64,000 nucleotides of DNA from NCBI GenBank assembly GCA_020630715.1, contig JAHDIQ010000001.1, forward strand, positions 554,513-618,512, written 5' to 3'. Of this stretch, positions 25,217 to 34,097 are shown one piece after another. Under the pieces are notes generated by a model. The model was not told the origin of the DNA, ran no database searches, and saw only the letters and a list, made by a program, of their open reading frames with translations. Position 1 is the first letter of the stretch. The number at the start of each line of letters is the position of its first letter. The position numbers and the translations under genes were made by a program. This DNA is from Nonlabens sp. Lineage in GTDB: Bacteria > Bacteroidota > Bacteroidia > Flavobacteriales > Flavobacteriaceae.

Positions 25217-25879
25217 TTATAACTTATAATACAGCCCAAAATTAAAAAACAACAATCGGTCAGGATCGTTAGTATAATCTTCAATACGTAATTCTGTTAC
25301 TAATTGAACTTTAATTTTATTAGTGAGCTGTGTTCCTATACCAGCGGCCACGCGCTGGTCATAAGCTGGCTTGCGGTCTATCTGTCCTATAAAAAGAACT
25401 TCGGCATTTGCGGTCAGGTAAAATTCCCTACGATCTGTACTTAAACCATTAAGTGGTAACGATCCAGAAAAACGATAACGCCAGCGATGTGTGACAGCAT
25501 CACCTCTTATACGTTGATCCCAGCGTAAGCGATGTGCTAATTTTACAGCGTTAAACTTTCTAGCGTGAACAAATTGCTGGGTTAAACGCAATTCATCTGC
25601 GCTTTCATTATCAAAGATCTCACGATACATCACACCAGCACCTATTTGAGTATAAAAACCTAGATCATAACTCACAAATTGAGCACCTTGTACGTGAAGA
25701 ATTTCACCATCTGGTGCGATGATACTGCGATTTTCTATGGTCGTGTTAAAACTCCATCTATTTCCATCATTCCATCCTATGTTAATAGATGGCTGGATTA
25801 AATAATTATCTATAGCTTGCGCAGTACCTAGCAATGGTAACAAGCATAATATCAAGACTCTAGAATAAAATGAAGTCAT
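25217..25879 (-). CDS. DUF2490 family outer-membrane-type protein
   Basis: A 220-aa secreted protein: signal peptide MTSFYSRVLILCLLPLLGTAQA, then alternating amphipathic beta strands (WRYRFSGSLPL, FYLTANAEVLFIG, VQLVTELRIEDY) and a C-terminal FNFGLYYKL typical of outer-membrane barrels. DUF2490 proteins are of unknown function. Overlaps the gene upstream by 20 bases. Confidence 0.8.
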   Translation of the reverse strand: MTSFYSRVLILCLLPLLGTAQAIDNYLIQPSINIGWNDGNRWSFNTTIENRSIIAPDGEILHVQGAQFVSYDLGFYTQIGAGVMYREIFDNESADELRLTQQFVHARKFNAVKLAHRLRWDQRIRGDAVTHRWRYRFSGSLPLNGLSTDRREFYLTANAEVLFIGQIDRKPAYDQRVAAGIGTQLTNKIKVQLVTELRIEDYTNDPDRLLFFNFGLYYKL

Positions 25880-26435
25880 ATTCTTGTCTTTTTACATCTC
25901 TAATTTTCACGATATCACCACTTGCGCTAATCAAGTATTCCTTGCGATAAATCTTGCGTTTACTTTTAAAACTTACGCTAATTTCAAAGTTATCATTCAG
26001 GCCAGTAGCGATGCGTTGTAAGATATCCTCGCTGTAGACATATTGTCGCTGGATTTTAGTCACTTTAAACCGCTTACTTTCTGCTTTAAAATGATCCTCT
26101 ATTTTATTCCAGATGGCATCATCTATGGTGCGTCTTCTTACCGTAATTTCTACGTCTTGGATGTTACCGTTAGGATAACATTCTATACTATACTCACGAC
26201 GGTTATTTTTAAATTTGGCTTCATAACTATAGTCATCACCATCTGTCTCGCGGTAATACCTTACGCGCTTATTTTCAACATTTAACTGCTTAATAAATGG
26301 CAATGCTGGTTGTGGAAATTCATCCACAGCGATGGACTCTTCCCGTTCCTGTTTTATGTCGTTTTGAGCTTGTGAGAATGTTGCTTTCGCGAAAGCAAAA
26401 AACATCAACATCACTACCATTTTATACTTCATCAT
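25860..26435 (-). CDS. Secreted protein of unknown function with AFAKA signal peptide
   Basis: About 191 aa from the ATG at 26435 (MKYKMVVMLMFFAFAKATFSQAQ); upstream ATGs at 26438 and 26462 also exist, all overlapping the end of tag. The signal peptide contains the palindrome-coded AFAKA and ends in an SQA cleavage site. The mature part is highly charged with repeated beta patterns (KRVRYYRETDGDDYSYEAKFKNNRREY and a later FEISVSFKSKRKIYRKEYL), reminiscent of PepSY/BLF-like secreted folds, but I cannot name it. Overlaps the DUF2490 gene by 20 bases, so the two are probably co-expressed. Confidence 0.7.
   Translation of the reverse strand: MMKYKMVVMLMFFAFAKATFSQAQNDIKQEREESIAVDEFPQPALPFIKQLNVENKRVRYYRETDGDDYSYEAKFKNNRREYSIECYPNGNIQDVEITVRRRTIDDAIWNKIEDHFKAESKRFKVTKIQRQYVYSEDILQRIATGLNDNFEISVSFKSKRKIYRKEYLISASGDIVKIRDVKRQEYDFILF
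26383..26396. repeat. Dispersed palindrome copy 8 (in a signal peptide)
   Basis: Exact 14-bp core in frame as F-AFAKA-T within the leader of the secreted protein. Confidence 0.97.
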
Positions 26436-26985
26436 ATCGATAACAGTTGAGTTCATGATCATTTACCATTCCTGTAGCCTGCATAAATGCATAGACTATA
26501 GTAGATCCTACAAATTTAAAGCCTTTCTTTTTCAAGTCTTTTGAGATCTGATCTGATAATGGCGTATTTGCAGGTGCTTCTTTATAATCTGCTACCTTAT
26601 TTTTAATGGGTTTTCCATCAACGTAAGACCACACATATTTTGAAAAACTGCCGTATTCTTCTTGAATTTTTAGGAAACATTGTGCATTTGAAACGATTGA
26701 TTTTACTTTCAATTTATTGCGTATAATTCCTGCATTTTGAAGTAATTCTTGTTGTTTGACTTCATCATATAATGCGATTTTATGATAGTCAAATTGATCC
26801 AGCGCATCATGGTAGTTATCTCGTTTTTTAAGAATGGTAATCCAGCTTAATCCAGCCTGCATGGTTTCTAGGATTAAAAATTCAAAAAGTGTCGCGTCGT
26901 CATAAACAGGTACGCCCCATTCTGTATCGTGATAGGTTTCATACAAATCATTACCTAAACACCAGCCACATTTATGTTGTTTCAT
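26422..26985 (-). CDS. tag: DNA-3-methyladenine glycosylase I
   Basis: A 187-aa glycosylase that removes 3-methyladenine from DNA. The N-terminal KCGWCLGNDLYETYHDTEWGVPV holds the zinc Cys and His and the conserved DxEWG; further motifs are ETMQAGLSWITILKKRDNY, FKFVGSTIVYAFMQATGMVNDH and the last zinc ligands DHELNCYR. Complete and of normal length. Confidence 0.96.
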   Translation of the reverse strand: MKQHKCGWCLGNDLYETYHDTEWGVPVYDDATLFEFLILETMQAGLSWITILKKRDNYHDALDQFDYHKIALYDEVKQQELLQNAGIIRNKLKVKSIVSNAQCFLKIQEEYGSFSKYVWSYVDGKPIKNKVADYKEAPANTPLSDQISKDLKKKGFKFVGSTIVYAFMQATGMVNDHELNCYRYDEV

Positions 26986-27075
26986 CTGGTTAAGATAGAT
27001 CAGAAATGCATCTAAGAATATAAGAAAAGGTTAAATCAATGGGTGATATACCTATGGTCATTATCTTTAGGCACC

Positions 27076-27579
27076 ATGAAAAAAATCCAACTACTACTTG
27101 TAGCTATGTTTCTAATGAGTTGTGGCAGTAAAAAAGCTATAGCTCCAGAATCTGTAGCTACGATCATTGATGACTGGCATCTGGCAGCATCACAAGCAAA
27201 TTATGAGAATTACTTCAATTTAATGACCAGCGACGCTATTTTCATAGGAACAGACGCAACAGAAAACTGGCAACGCATCGAATTTGAAACTTTTGCAAAA
27301 CCTTATTTTGATAAAGGTAAAGCATGGTCTTTTACTGCGCTGGAACGCAACATCTATCAGAATAATGGAATCTTCTACTTCGACGAACTACTGGATACCC
27401 AAATGGGTATATGTCGTGGCAGTGGTATCCTAAAATTAGAAGATGGTTCTTATAAAATCGCACATTATGTATTATCCATTGCTGTGCCTAATGAGAATGT
27501 AAAGTCGCTTACAGAATTGAAAAAGCAGTGGGATGAAGATTATAAGAAAGAATTACTACTTAAAAAACTACCATACTAA
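27076..27579 (+). CDS. Lipoprotein with SnoaL-like (NTF2 fold) domain
   Basis: A 167-aa lipoprotein; the ATG at 27076 begins the leader MKKIQLLLVAMFLMSC (Cys16), so I prefer it to the upstream ATG at 27043. The rest (SVATIIDDWHLAASQANYENYFNLMTSDAIFIGTDATENW...) has the layout of SnoaL-like domains: N-terminal helix then a curved sheet. A near-consensus -7 box TATCTTTA is at 27063-27070. It lies 16 bases before the S9 peptidase gene and may be co-transcribed with it. Confidence 0.78.
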   Translation: MKKIQLLLVAMFLMSCGSKKAIAPESVATIIDDWHLAASQANYENYFNLMTSDAIFIGTDATENWQRIEFETFAKPYFDKGKAWSFTALERNIYQNNGIFYFDELLDTQMGICRGSGILKLEDGSYKIAHYVLSIAVPNENVKSLTELKKQWDEDYKKELLLKKLPY

Positions 27580-27595
27580 ACGCTAAGAATTAACT

Positions 27596-30439
27596 ATGAA
27601 AAAAATACTATCAATCTTTATAATGTTATGCGTCACCACAACATTAGCCCAAAAAAAATCATTAACACACGACGATTATGATTTATGGAAACGTGTGGGA
27701 ACCACTCAAATTTCTGATAGCGGTAAAGTTGCCGCTATTTCTGTAGTGACATCTACTGGTGCTGGTGACGGTTACCTTCAAATCCATAACCTAGAAACTG
27801 GAAAAAAGGATACGTTTTTTAATGGTGTGAGTCCATCCATAAGTCCAGATGAGAAGTATGTGTACTTTTTACAAAAACCTGCCTATGAAAAAGCACGTCA
27901 GGAAAAAAAGGATGAGGTAAAAAAGGACAAGCAATCTAAAAGCACATTTATGGTATATGAAATTACTAGCGGTACCATTATCGATTCTGTACAACGAGTG
28001 AAACGTTTTTATGCTAGCGACAAGACCTCTGGATATGCCATTTTAGAGCATTTTAAAGATCTCAAACCTGAGAAAAAAGAGCTGGACGAAACACCTAAAG
28101 AAAAAAAGAAACGCTTAAAAAAAGAAAAGAAAGCTCGTAAGAATAATAAAGGTAAAAAGAAAAAGCCAGAATACTTAAAGGAAGATTACCTGATCGTTTA
28201 TAAACCAGCTACTCGATTTAAAGATACCATTACAGATATAAAAGATTATGATACCGCTAGAGAAGGAATGAGCTTTATCTACAGCCGTAAAAAAGGAAAG
28301 AATAAAAAAGATCACGGTATTTATGTATATGACATAGAAAAACAAGAATCTAGAGAAATCCAGACAGATGCATGGTTGTATGATCAACTAGTAATTGATA
28401 AATATGGAAAGCAAGCTGCTTATTACGTAGCGATGGATAGCGCCGCGACAGATTCTTTGAAATATAGATTGCATTATTTAAAAGATTTAAATGCATCACC
28501 AGAAGTATTAGCTAGCAATGATGTATTTGTAAAAAATGACTGGCAATTAACTAAAGGAATAGGTGCTGGTTTTTCAGAAAATGGGAAACGATTGTTTTTC
28601 TATACACAACCGCAAAAACGCTACACCATTGACACCACGTTAATGAAAGATGAAATAGCAGATGTAGATGTGTGGAATTATAAAGATCGCATGACGCAAC
28701 CAGAACAGCAATTGCGCAAGAGTAGATTAGAAAATAAATCTCAACAACATTTTCTAGACACTGCAACGGGAAAAATCACCTCTTTAGAAGATTATGATAT
28801 GGATGGAACCTCGTGGGATAAAGATCGCGAAGGTAAATACGTAATCATGCGTAATAATGCCACTTATGACGTGGCGCGTTCATGGGAATATCCATGGCGA
28901 TCTGATTATTATGTTCATAATTTAATGACGGGCACAACTAATTTATTAATAAAAAATACTGGTGGTGGTCCTACCTGGAGTCCGGATGGAAACCATGCTG
29001 TATATTATAATTTTGATACGCGTCACTGGCATGTAGTACATCTAGAAACACAAGAAGATCGTAATTTAACAGCGTCTACAGGTGTCGCTTTTCATGATGT
29101 AGATGACGACCATCCAGCATTGCCACCTAGCTATGGTTTTGGTGGTTTTGATAAAGACGGAAATGCATTGTTATATGATAAATATGATATCTGGTCTGCA
29201 GATTTGACCAGTAATGCCACGCCCATAAAATTGACTAGCGGTCGCGAGAATAACATCACTTATCGTACACAGCGTTTGGATCGTGAAAATCGCAATTTAG
29301 CTAGTTACTTGAATGGTAGTTTATTACTGGACAGTTACGATCATAAAACTAAGGATAGCTACATCGTTACTTTAAAAGGTGATGCTATTGTAAAGCGAGA
29401 AGGTTATGATAGTTCCGCTTTCGCGAAAGCAAAAAACACCAACACATTGCTCTACAGGTCTTCAAACTTTCAAAATTATCCAGACGTATATCTGTGGAAT
29501 AATGGATCTACCAAAAGACTAACTGAGGCAAATCCACAACAAAGAGATTTCAAATGGGGAACTGTAGAATTGTTCAAATGGAAGGCCTATGATGGAGTGC
29601 CGCTAGAAGGATTGATCTATAAACCAGAAGGTTTTGATCCGAAGAAAAAGTACCCTATGATCGTGTATTTTTATGAGAAATATGCAGATCGTTTGCATGG
29701 ATATAGATCACCACAACCTAGTGCTAGTACAGTGAACTTTTCCTATTTAACAAGTAATGATTACGTCGTATTTGTTCCAGACATCGTTTATAAAGATGGA
29801 CATCCAGGAGAAAGTGCCTACAATTGTATCGTATCAGGAACTGAAGCTGTCGCAAACCTAGGATATGTAGATCGCGATGCGATGGCGTTACAAGGTCAAA
29901 GTTGGGGTGGATATCAAACCGCTTATCTAGTAACTAGAACTAACATGTATGCTGCAGGAATGGCTGGCGCACCAGTATCAAATATGACCAGCGCTTATGG
30001 CGGTATACGATGGGGCAGCGGTTTAAGTCGTGCTTTTCAATATGAACGTACTCAATCTAGGCTAGGTAAAAATCTATGGGATGGTTTTGACCTTTATATT
30101 GAAAACTCACCACTATTTCATATTCCAAAAATAGAAACGCCATTACTTATGATGCATAATGATGCAGATGGTGCCGTACCTTACTATCAAGGAATTGAAA
30201 TGTTTATGGGAATGAGACGCCTTAATAAACCAGCGTGGTTATTAGTTTACAATAAAGAAGCTCATAATTTACGTAAGATGAAAAACAAGCGAGATTTATC
30301 GGTACGTATGATGCAATTTTTTGATCACTATTTAAAAGGTGAACCAGCACCATTATGGATGACTCAAGGACTACCAGCAGACAAGAAAGGAAAACAATTT
30401 GGTTATGAGTTAGATACAAATACTTTAATCAAAATGTAA
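27596..30439 (+). CDS. S9 family prolyl oligopeptidase-type peptidase (exported)
   Basis: A 947-aa peptidase with signal peptide MKKILSIFIMLCVTTTLAQ, an N-terminal beta-propeller (to about residue 650), and a C-terminal alpha/beta hydrolase domain with the triad: Ser in GQSWGGYQTAY (near 766), Asp in MHNDADGAVPYYQG and His in NKEAHNLRK. It cleaves peptides, probably in the periplasm. A long Lys/Glu-rich insert (about residues 160-200) interrupts the propeller. AFAKA sits at residues 608-612, near the propeller/hydrolase junction. Ends in a clear terminator. Confidence 0.93.
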   Translation: MKKILSIFIMLCVTTTLAQKKSLTHDDYDLWKRVGTTQISDSGKVAAISVVTSTGAGDGYLQIHNLETGKKDTFFNGVSPSISPDEKYVYFLQKPAYEKARQEKKDEVKKDKQSKSTFMVYEITSGTIIDSVQRVKRFYASDKTSGYAILEHFKDLKPEKKELDETPKEKKKRLKKEKKARKNNKGKKKKPEYLKEDYLIVYKPATRFKDTITDIKDYDTAREGMSFIYSRKKGKNKKDHGIYVYDIEKQESREIQTDAWLYDQLVIDKYGKQAAYYVAMDSAATDSLKYRLHYLKDLNASPEVLASNDVFVKNDWQLTKGIGAGFSENGKRLFFYTQPQKRYTIDTTLMKDEIADVDVWNYKDRMTQPEQQLRKSRLENKSQQHFLDTATGKITSLEDYDMDGTSWDKDREGKYVIMRNNATYDVARSWEYPWRSDYYVHNLMTGTTNLLIKNTGGGPTWSPDGNHAVYYNFDTRHWHVVHLETQEDRNLTASTGVAFHDVDDDHPALPPSYGFGGFDKDGNALLYDKYDIWSADLTSNATPIKLTSGRENNITYRTQRLDRENRNLASYLNGSLLLDSYDHKTKDSYIVTLKGDAIVKREGYDSSAFAKAKNTNTLLYRSSNFQNYPDVYLWNNGSTKRLTEANPQQRDFKWGTVELFKWKAYDGVPLEGLIYKPEGFDPKKKYPMIVYFYEKYADRLHGYRSPQPSASTVNFSYLTSNDYVVFVPDIVYKDGHPGESAYNCIVSGTEAVANLGYVDRDAMALQGQSWGGYQTAYLVTRTNMYAAGMAGAPVSNMTSAYGGIRWGSGLSRAFQYERTQSRLGKNLWDGFDLYIENSPLFHIPKIETPLLMMHNDADGAVPYYQGIEMFMGMRRLNKPAWLLVYNKEAHNLRKMKNKRDLSVRMMQFFDHYLKGEPAPLWMTQGLPADKKGKQFGYELDTNTLIKM
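29417..29430. repeat. Dispersed palindrome copy 9 (in S9 peptidase gene)
   Basis: Exact 14-bp core in frame as S-AFAKA-K. Confidence 0.97.
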
Positions 30440-30473
30440 AACTGTAAGTATTACGCAATTTAACCGATTAATT

Positions 30474-30506
30474 AAAGGCGTTTTGTTTATCTCAAACGCC
30501 TTTTTT
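30474..30506 (+). terminator. Terminator of the S9 peptidase gene
   Basis: AAAGGCGTTT (30474-30483) pairs with AAACGCC (30494-30500) plus the following T tract (T6). Confidence 0.92.
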
Positions 30507-30521
30507 ACATCAAATCCTTAA

Positions 30522-30544
30522 TTATTTAGAGTAATTCTGAATAA
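30522..30544. promoter_or_regulatory. Fur-like operator candidate upstream of the T9SS beta-propeller gene
   Basis: An imperfect 23-bp palindrome starting TTATTTAGA and ending GAATAA. It agrees in 20 of 23 positions with the site directly before feoA (59204-59226), which suggests the same regulator, plausibly iron-responsive. Confidence 0.55.
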
Positions 30545-30598
30545 AGTTATAATTACGTGATATTTACCTATTATATTGCAAATCAAAGCCTAAAAATT

Positions 30599-33500
30599 AT
30601 GAAAAGATTACTTCTCATACTCTTACTACCTATTTTTTCTGTTGCTCAATTAGGAACAGATGCTCCATGGATGCAAGAATTATTGCAAGAAAAGAAGAAA
30701 AGTGAAATTACTCTTGATGAAATAAAGCGTGCAGGAGATGCCTACTGGGAAACTCATGACAAAGATGCAAAAGGTAGTGGTTATAAGCCTTACATGCGAT
30801 GGTTATCACAAGCAGAAGGTTATTTAAAACCTGATGGCACCATACAAACTCAGGAAGAGATCGCAAATGAAATGGCTCGTTTTAGTTCTCAAAAAAGTAC
30901 CAATTCTGCTACATCAAACTGGATGCCTGCAGGACCGTTTATCGTTTTAGGAACAGGTTCATGGTCTACAGGTCAAGGAAGAGTAAACACAATAGCTGTA
31001 GATCCTAATAATTCAAATACCTATTATATAGGAACTCCTGGTGGTGGTGTGTGGAAATCCATAGACGCAGGAATTAACTGGACACCACTATCTGATTTTT
31101 TAACAGAAATAGGTGTAAGTGCTATCGCTATTGACCCTACAAACTCGGACATTATTTACATAGGTACAGGTGATGATGATGGTGGTGATACTGCTGGTTT
31201 TGGAATGTTAAAGTCATTAGATGGTGGTCAGACATGGAATCCTACAGGATTATCTTTTCCTGGTGCTGGTGCCAGTATTAATGAAATTTATTTAGATCCT
31301 AATGATAATAATACATTATTCATTTCTTCTGAAGAAGGCTTTTACATTTCTACAAACGCTGGAACATCAGTAACTAGAACATTTCAAGGTGCGGTAGATG
31401 ATATCAAGTTGAAACCAGGTGATTCTAACACCATTTATTTAAGTACTCCTTCACAACTATTTCGATCTACAAATAAAGGTCAAACTTTTACTCAGGTTTC
31501 TGGATTGCCGTTTAACGTGAGTCGCATGGTTATTGCCGTTACTCCAGCAAATCCTAACTATGTATATTTATTAATTGTAGATAATGGTCAGAATTTAATA
31601 GGTGTTTACAGATCTAATAACAGTGGTGCTTCATTTACTAAAAGAGATAATGGTGTCGATGTTTTAGAATCTCCTCAAGCGTGGTTTGATCTAGCACTTG
31701 CCGTAAGTCCTACAAATCCAGAGCTGGTCTTTACAGGATGTCTCAATGTCTGGAGAAGTCTTAACGGTGGTTCTAGCTTTTCTAAAGTAAACTCATGGAG
31801 TAATCCTACTGGTGCCAGTTATACACATGCAGATATTCATCAATTGAGATATTTTGGTAATGAACTCTTCGCATCTACAGATGGCGGTATTTATCGAAAT
31901 GCAGATAGCGGTGCTATCAATCAAAGTTTCACAGACTTAACAGCAACAGCTCAAATAGGCCAGTTTTATAGAATTGCTGTAAGTAAGCAATCTAGTGCAG
32001 ATATGATAGGTGGATTACAAGATAACGGTGGTCAAGCACGCAGTGGTAATCAATGGAAAAACTTTTATGGTGCAGATGGAATGGACGGTGGAATCGACCC
32101 TAGTAATCCAAATGTTAGATTTGGCTTTATCCAGAATGGAGGTGGACTATACTTTACTAATAATGGTGGAAATTCTTCATTAGGTTCTATACAGGCACCT
32201 ACAGGTGGTAATTGGATCACACCTTTGAAAGTTGACAACGCAGGAACCATATATGCTGGTTATAATCGATTATATAAGGTACAAAACAATTCCTTTGTCA
32301 CGGTTTCCCTAGCCTTTAATAACAACATAGATGTTATTGAAATAGATCCTAATAATGATAACATCATTTATTTAGCGATCAATTCCTCGTTATTTAGAAG
32401 TTTGAACGCAGGAATTTCTTTTAATACAATGCAGACTTTTTCAAATGATATTACTGCCATAGAAGTAAGTCATGAAGATACTAACGTGATCTATGTTGCT
32501 ACCAGAGGAAGCAACGGTCAAGTCTTAAAAAGTAGTAATCAAGGGGTTTCTTTTTCTAACATTACTTCTAACTTACCTAATCTAGGTAAAAATACGATCG
32601 CGCATCAACCTTTGAGCGCTGATGGCGAGATTTATGTAGGTACAACACGTGGAGTATTTAAGTATGCAGAATCTACAGGTCAATGGGATAATTTCTCTAA
32701 TAACCTACCTAATGTAAATGTTAGGGATTTAGAAATTAATGTAAACGATAATATTCTTACTGCTGCTACTTATGGTAGAGGAATCTGGCAAACCACAGTG
32801 ACTGCGGCAACACCTAATGATGATATTGGGTTTGCTCCGGCTACTAGTGCAACAAATAATGGAATTTGTGGCTCTGGTGATGTAGATGTCGTGGTTATAA
32901 ATAATGGGATAAACGCTATAAATACATTTGATTTAGCTTATGGATTAAATGGAGGAGCAGTGATTTCTAATACCTACAACGTAACCATTGCGCCACAAAC
33001 AACATATACGGTTTCACTTAATGGATTAGCTACTAATTTAGGAGCTAATATTTTGAATTTACAACTTGCAATGTCTAATGATACATTTTCAAGTAATAAC
33101 AGTCTAATAATTGACCTTAGAATAAACCATGATGCTGTTGCAAATGACATTTATGGGTTTGAGAATAGACCATTCCTAGTAGAGAATAATTCTGGTAATG
33201 TAAGTGTTTGGGAACGTGGCGCACCATCTGGTGTTGTTTTAAATCAGACAGGTTCTGGATCTAATGCGTATGCAACTAATTTAAATGGAGATTATAATAA
33301 TCAATCTATAGATTATCTATATACTGGCTGTTATGATTTAGCAAGCATGAATAATCCAGTAGTACAATTTGATATGGCTTTTGAAATTGAATTAGACTGG
33401 GATCTCTTATACATGGAGTACTCTACAGATAATGGTGCCACATGGAATGTGTTAGGAACCGCAACAGACCCTAACTGGTATAATTCAAGCACAATACCTA

Positions 33501-33949
33501 ATTTAAGAAATTGCTTTAATTGTATAGGATCACAATGGACTGGAAATGCCACCACTATGCAACAATATAGTTATGATTTAAATGCTTTAACAAATGAACC
33601 TAGTGTTGCTTTCAGGTTTGTAATGCACACAGATCAGGCTGTGGTTGAAGAAGGTGCCGTGATTGACAACTTTGTGGTCACTGGAATTCTTAGTAATGAA
33701 ACTACAACTTTAGAGAATAATTTTAGTGTTTTCCCTAATCCATCTCAAGGAAACTTTACCTTAAGATGGGATAACAATGAGTCGTATAACTATGCGGTTT
33801 ATGATGTTTCAGGTAAATTAATTGTTGCTGAAAATAATGTTTCTGGGACTACTCATCAATTAGACATAAATGGAGTAGCACAAGGAATGTACTTTTTAAA
33901 TATCAGTAGTGGTACAACTACATTTACAGAGAAACTGCTAGTGCGATAA
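30599..33949 (+). CDS. T9SS-secreted sortilin/BNR-type beta-propeller protein
   Basis: A 1116-aa secreted protein from the ATG at 30599 (signal peptide MKRLLLILLLPIFSVAQ); an in-frame ATG at 30557 would place 14 extra residues ahead of the signal. Residues ~100-770 contain many sortilin/VPS10-like BNR repeats (S.DGGQTW, SIDAGINW, STNKGQTF, SNNSGASF), i.e. one or two beta-propellers. A region with Ig/jelly-roll features follows, and the last ~75 residues (FSVFPNPSQGNFTLRW...YDVSGKLIV...GMYFLNI...EKLLVR) are a type A T9SS sorting domain. Role at the cell surface is unknown; a Fur-like site upstream hints at iron control. Confidence 0.9.
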   Translation: MKRLLLILLLPIFSVAQLGTDAPWMQELLQEKKKSEITLDEIKRAGDAYWETHDKDAKGSGYKPYMRWLSQAEGYLKPDGTIQTQEEIANEMARFSSQKSTNSATSNWMPAGPFIVLGTGSWSTGQGRVNTIAVDPNNSNTYYIGTPGGGVWKSIDAGINWTPLSDFLTEIGVSAIAIDPTNSDIIYIGTGDDDGGDTAGFGMLKSLDGGQTWNPTGLSFPGAGASINEIYLDPNDNNTLFISSEEGFYISTNAGTSVTRTFQGAVDDIKLKPGDSNTIYLSTPSQLFRSTNKGQTFTQVSGLPFNVSRMVIAVTPANPNYVYLLIVDNGQNLIGVYRSNNSGASFTKRDNGVDVLESPQAWFDLALAVSPTNPELVFTGCLNVWRSLNGGSSFSKVNSWSNPTGASYTHADIHQLRYFGNELFASTDGGIYRNADSGAINQSFTDLTATAQIGQFYRIAVSKQSSADMIGGLQDNGGQARSGNQWKNFYGADGMDGGIDPSNPNVRFGFIQNGGGLYFTNNGGNSSLGSIQAPTGGNWITPLKVDNAGTIYAGYNRLYKVQNNSFVTVSLAFNNNIDVIEIDPNNDNIIYLAINSSLFRSLNAGISFNTMQTFSNDITAIEVSHEDTNVIYVATRGSNGQVLKSSNQGVSFSNITSNLPNLGKNTIAHQPLSADGEIYVGTTRGVFKYAESTGQWDNFSNNLPNVNVRDLEINVNDNILTAATYGRGIWQTTVTAATPNDDIGFAPATSATNNGICGSGDVDVVVINNGINAINTFDLAYGLNGGAVISNTYNVTIAPQTTYTVSLNGLATNLGANILNLQLAMSNDTFSSNNSLIIDLRINHDAVANDIYGFENRPFLVENNSGNVSVWERGAPSGVVLNQTGSGSNAYATNLNGDYNNQSIDYLYTGCYDLASMNNPVVQFDMAFEIELDWDLLYMEYSTDNGATWNVLGTATDPNWYNSSTIPNLRNCFNCIGSQWTGNATTMQQYSYDLNALTNEPSVAFRFVMHTDQAVVEEGAVIDNFVVTGILSNETTTLENNFSVFPNPSQGNFTLRWDNNESYNYAVYDVSGKLIVAENNVSGTTHQLDINGVAQGMYFLNISSGTTTFTEKLLVR

Positions 33950-33970
33950 AAAGTGTTTTGAATTTATTTA

Positions 33971-33997
33971 AAAAGCCTGCAATCGCAGGCTTTTTTT
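33971..33997 (+). terminator. Terminator after the T9SS beta-propeller gene
   Basis: AAAAGCCTGC (33971-33980) pairs with GCAGGCTTTT (33985-33994) around AATC, with a T7 tail. Confidence 0.94.
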
Positions 33998-34097
33998 GTT
34001 TCCTTGCGTTAATAATAATCTAATCGTAGAATTTTTTTCTTCTTTGCATACTATATTTCAGCATTCATTTTCCTTTTAGGGTAACCATTTTATCATT

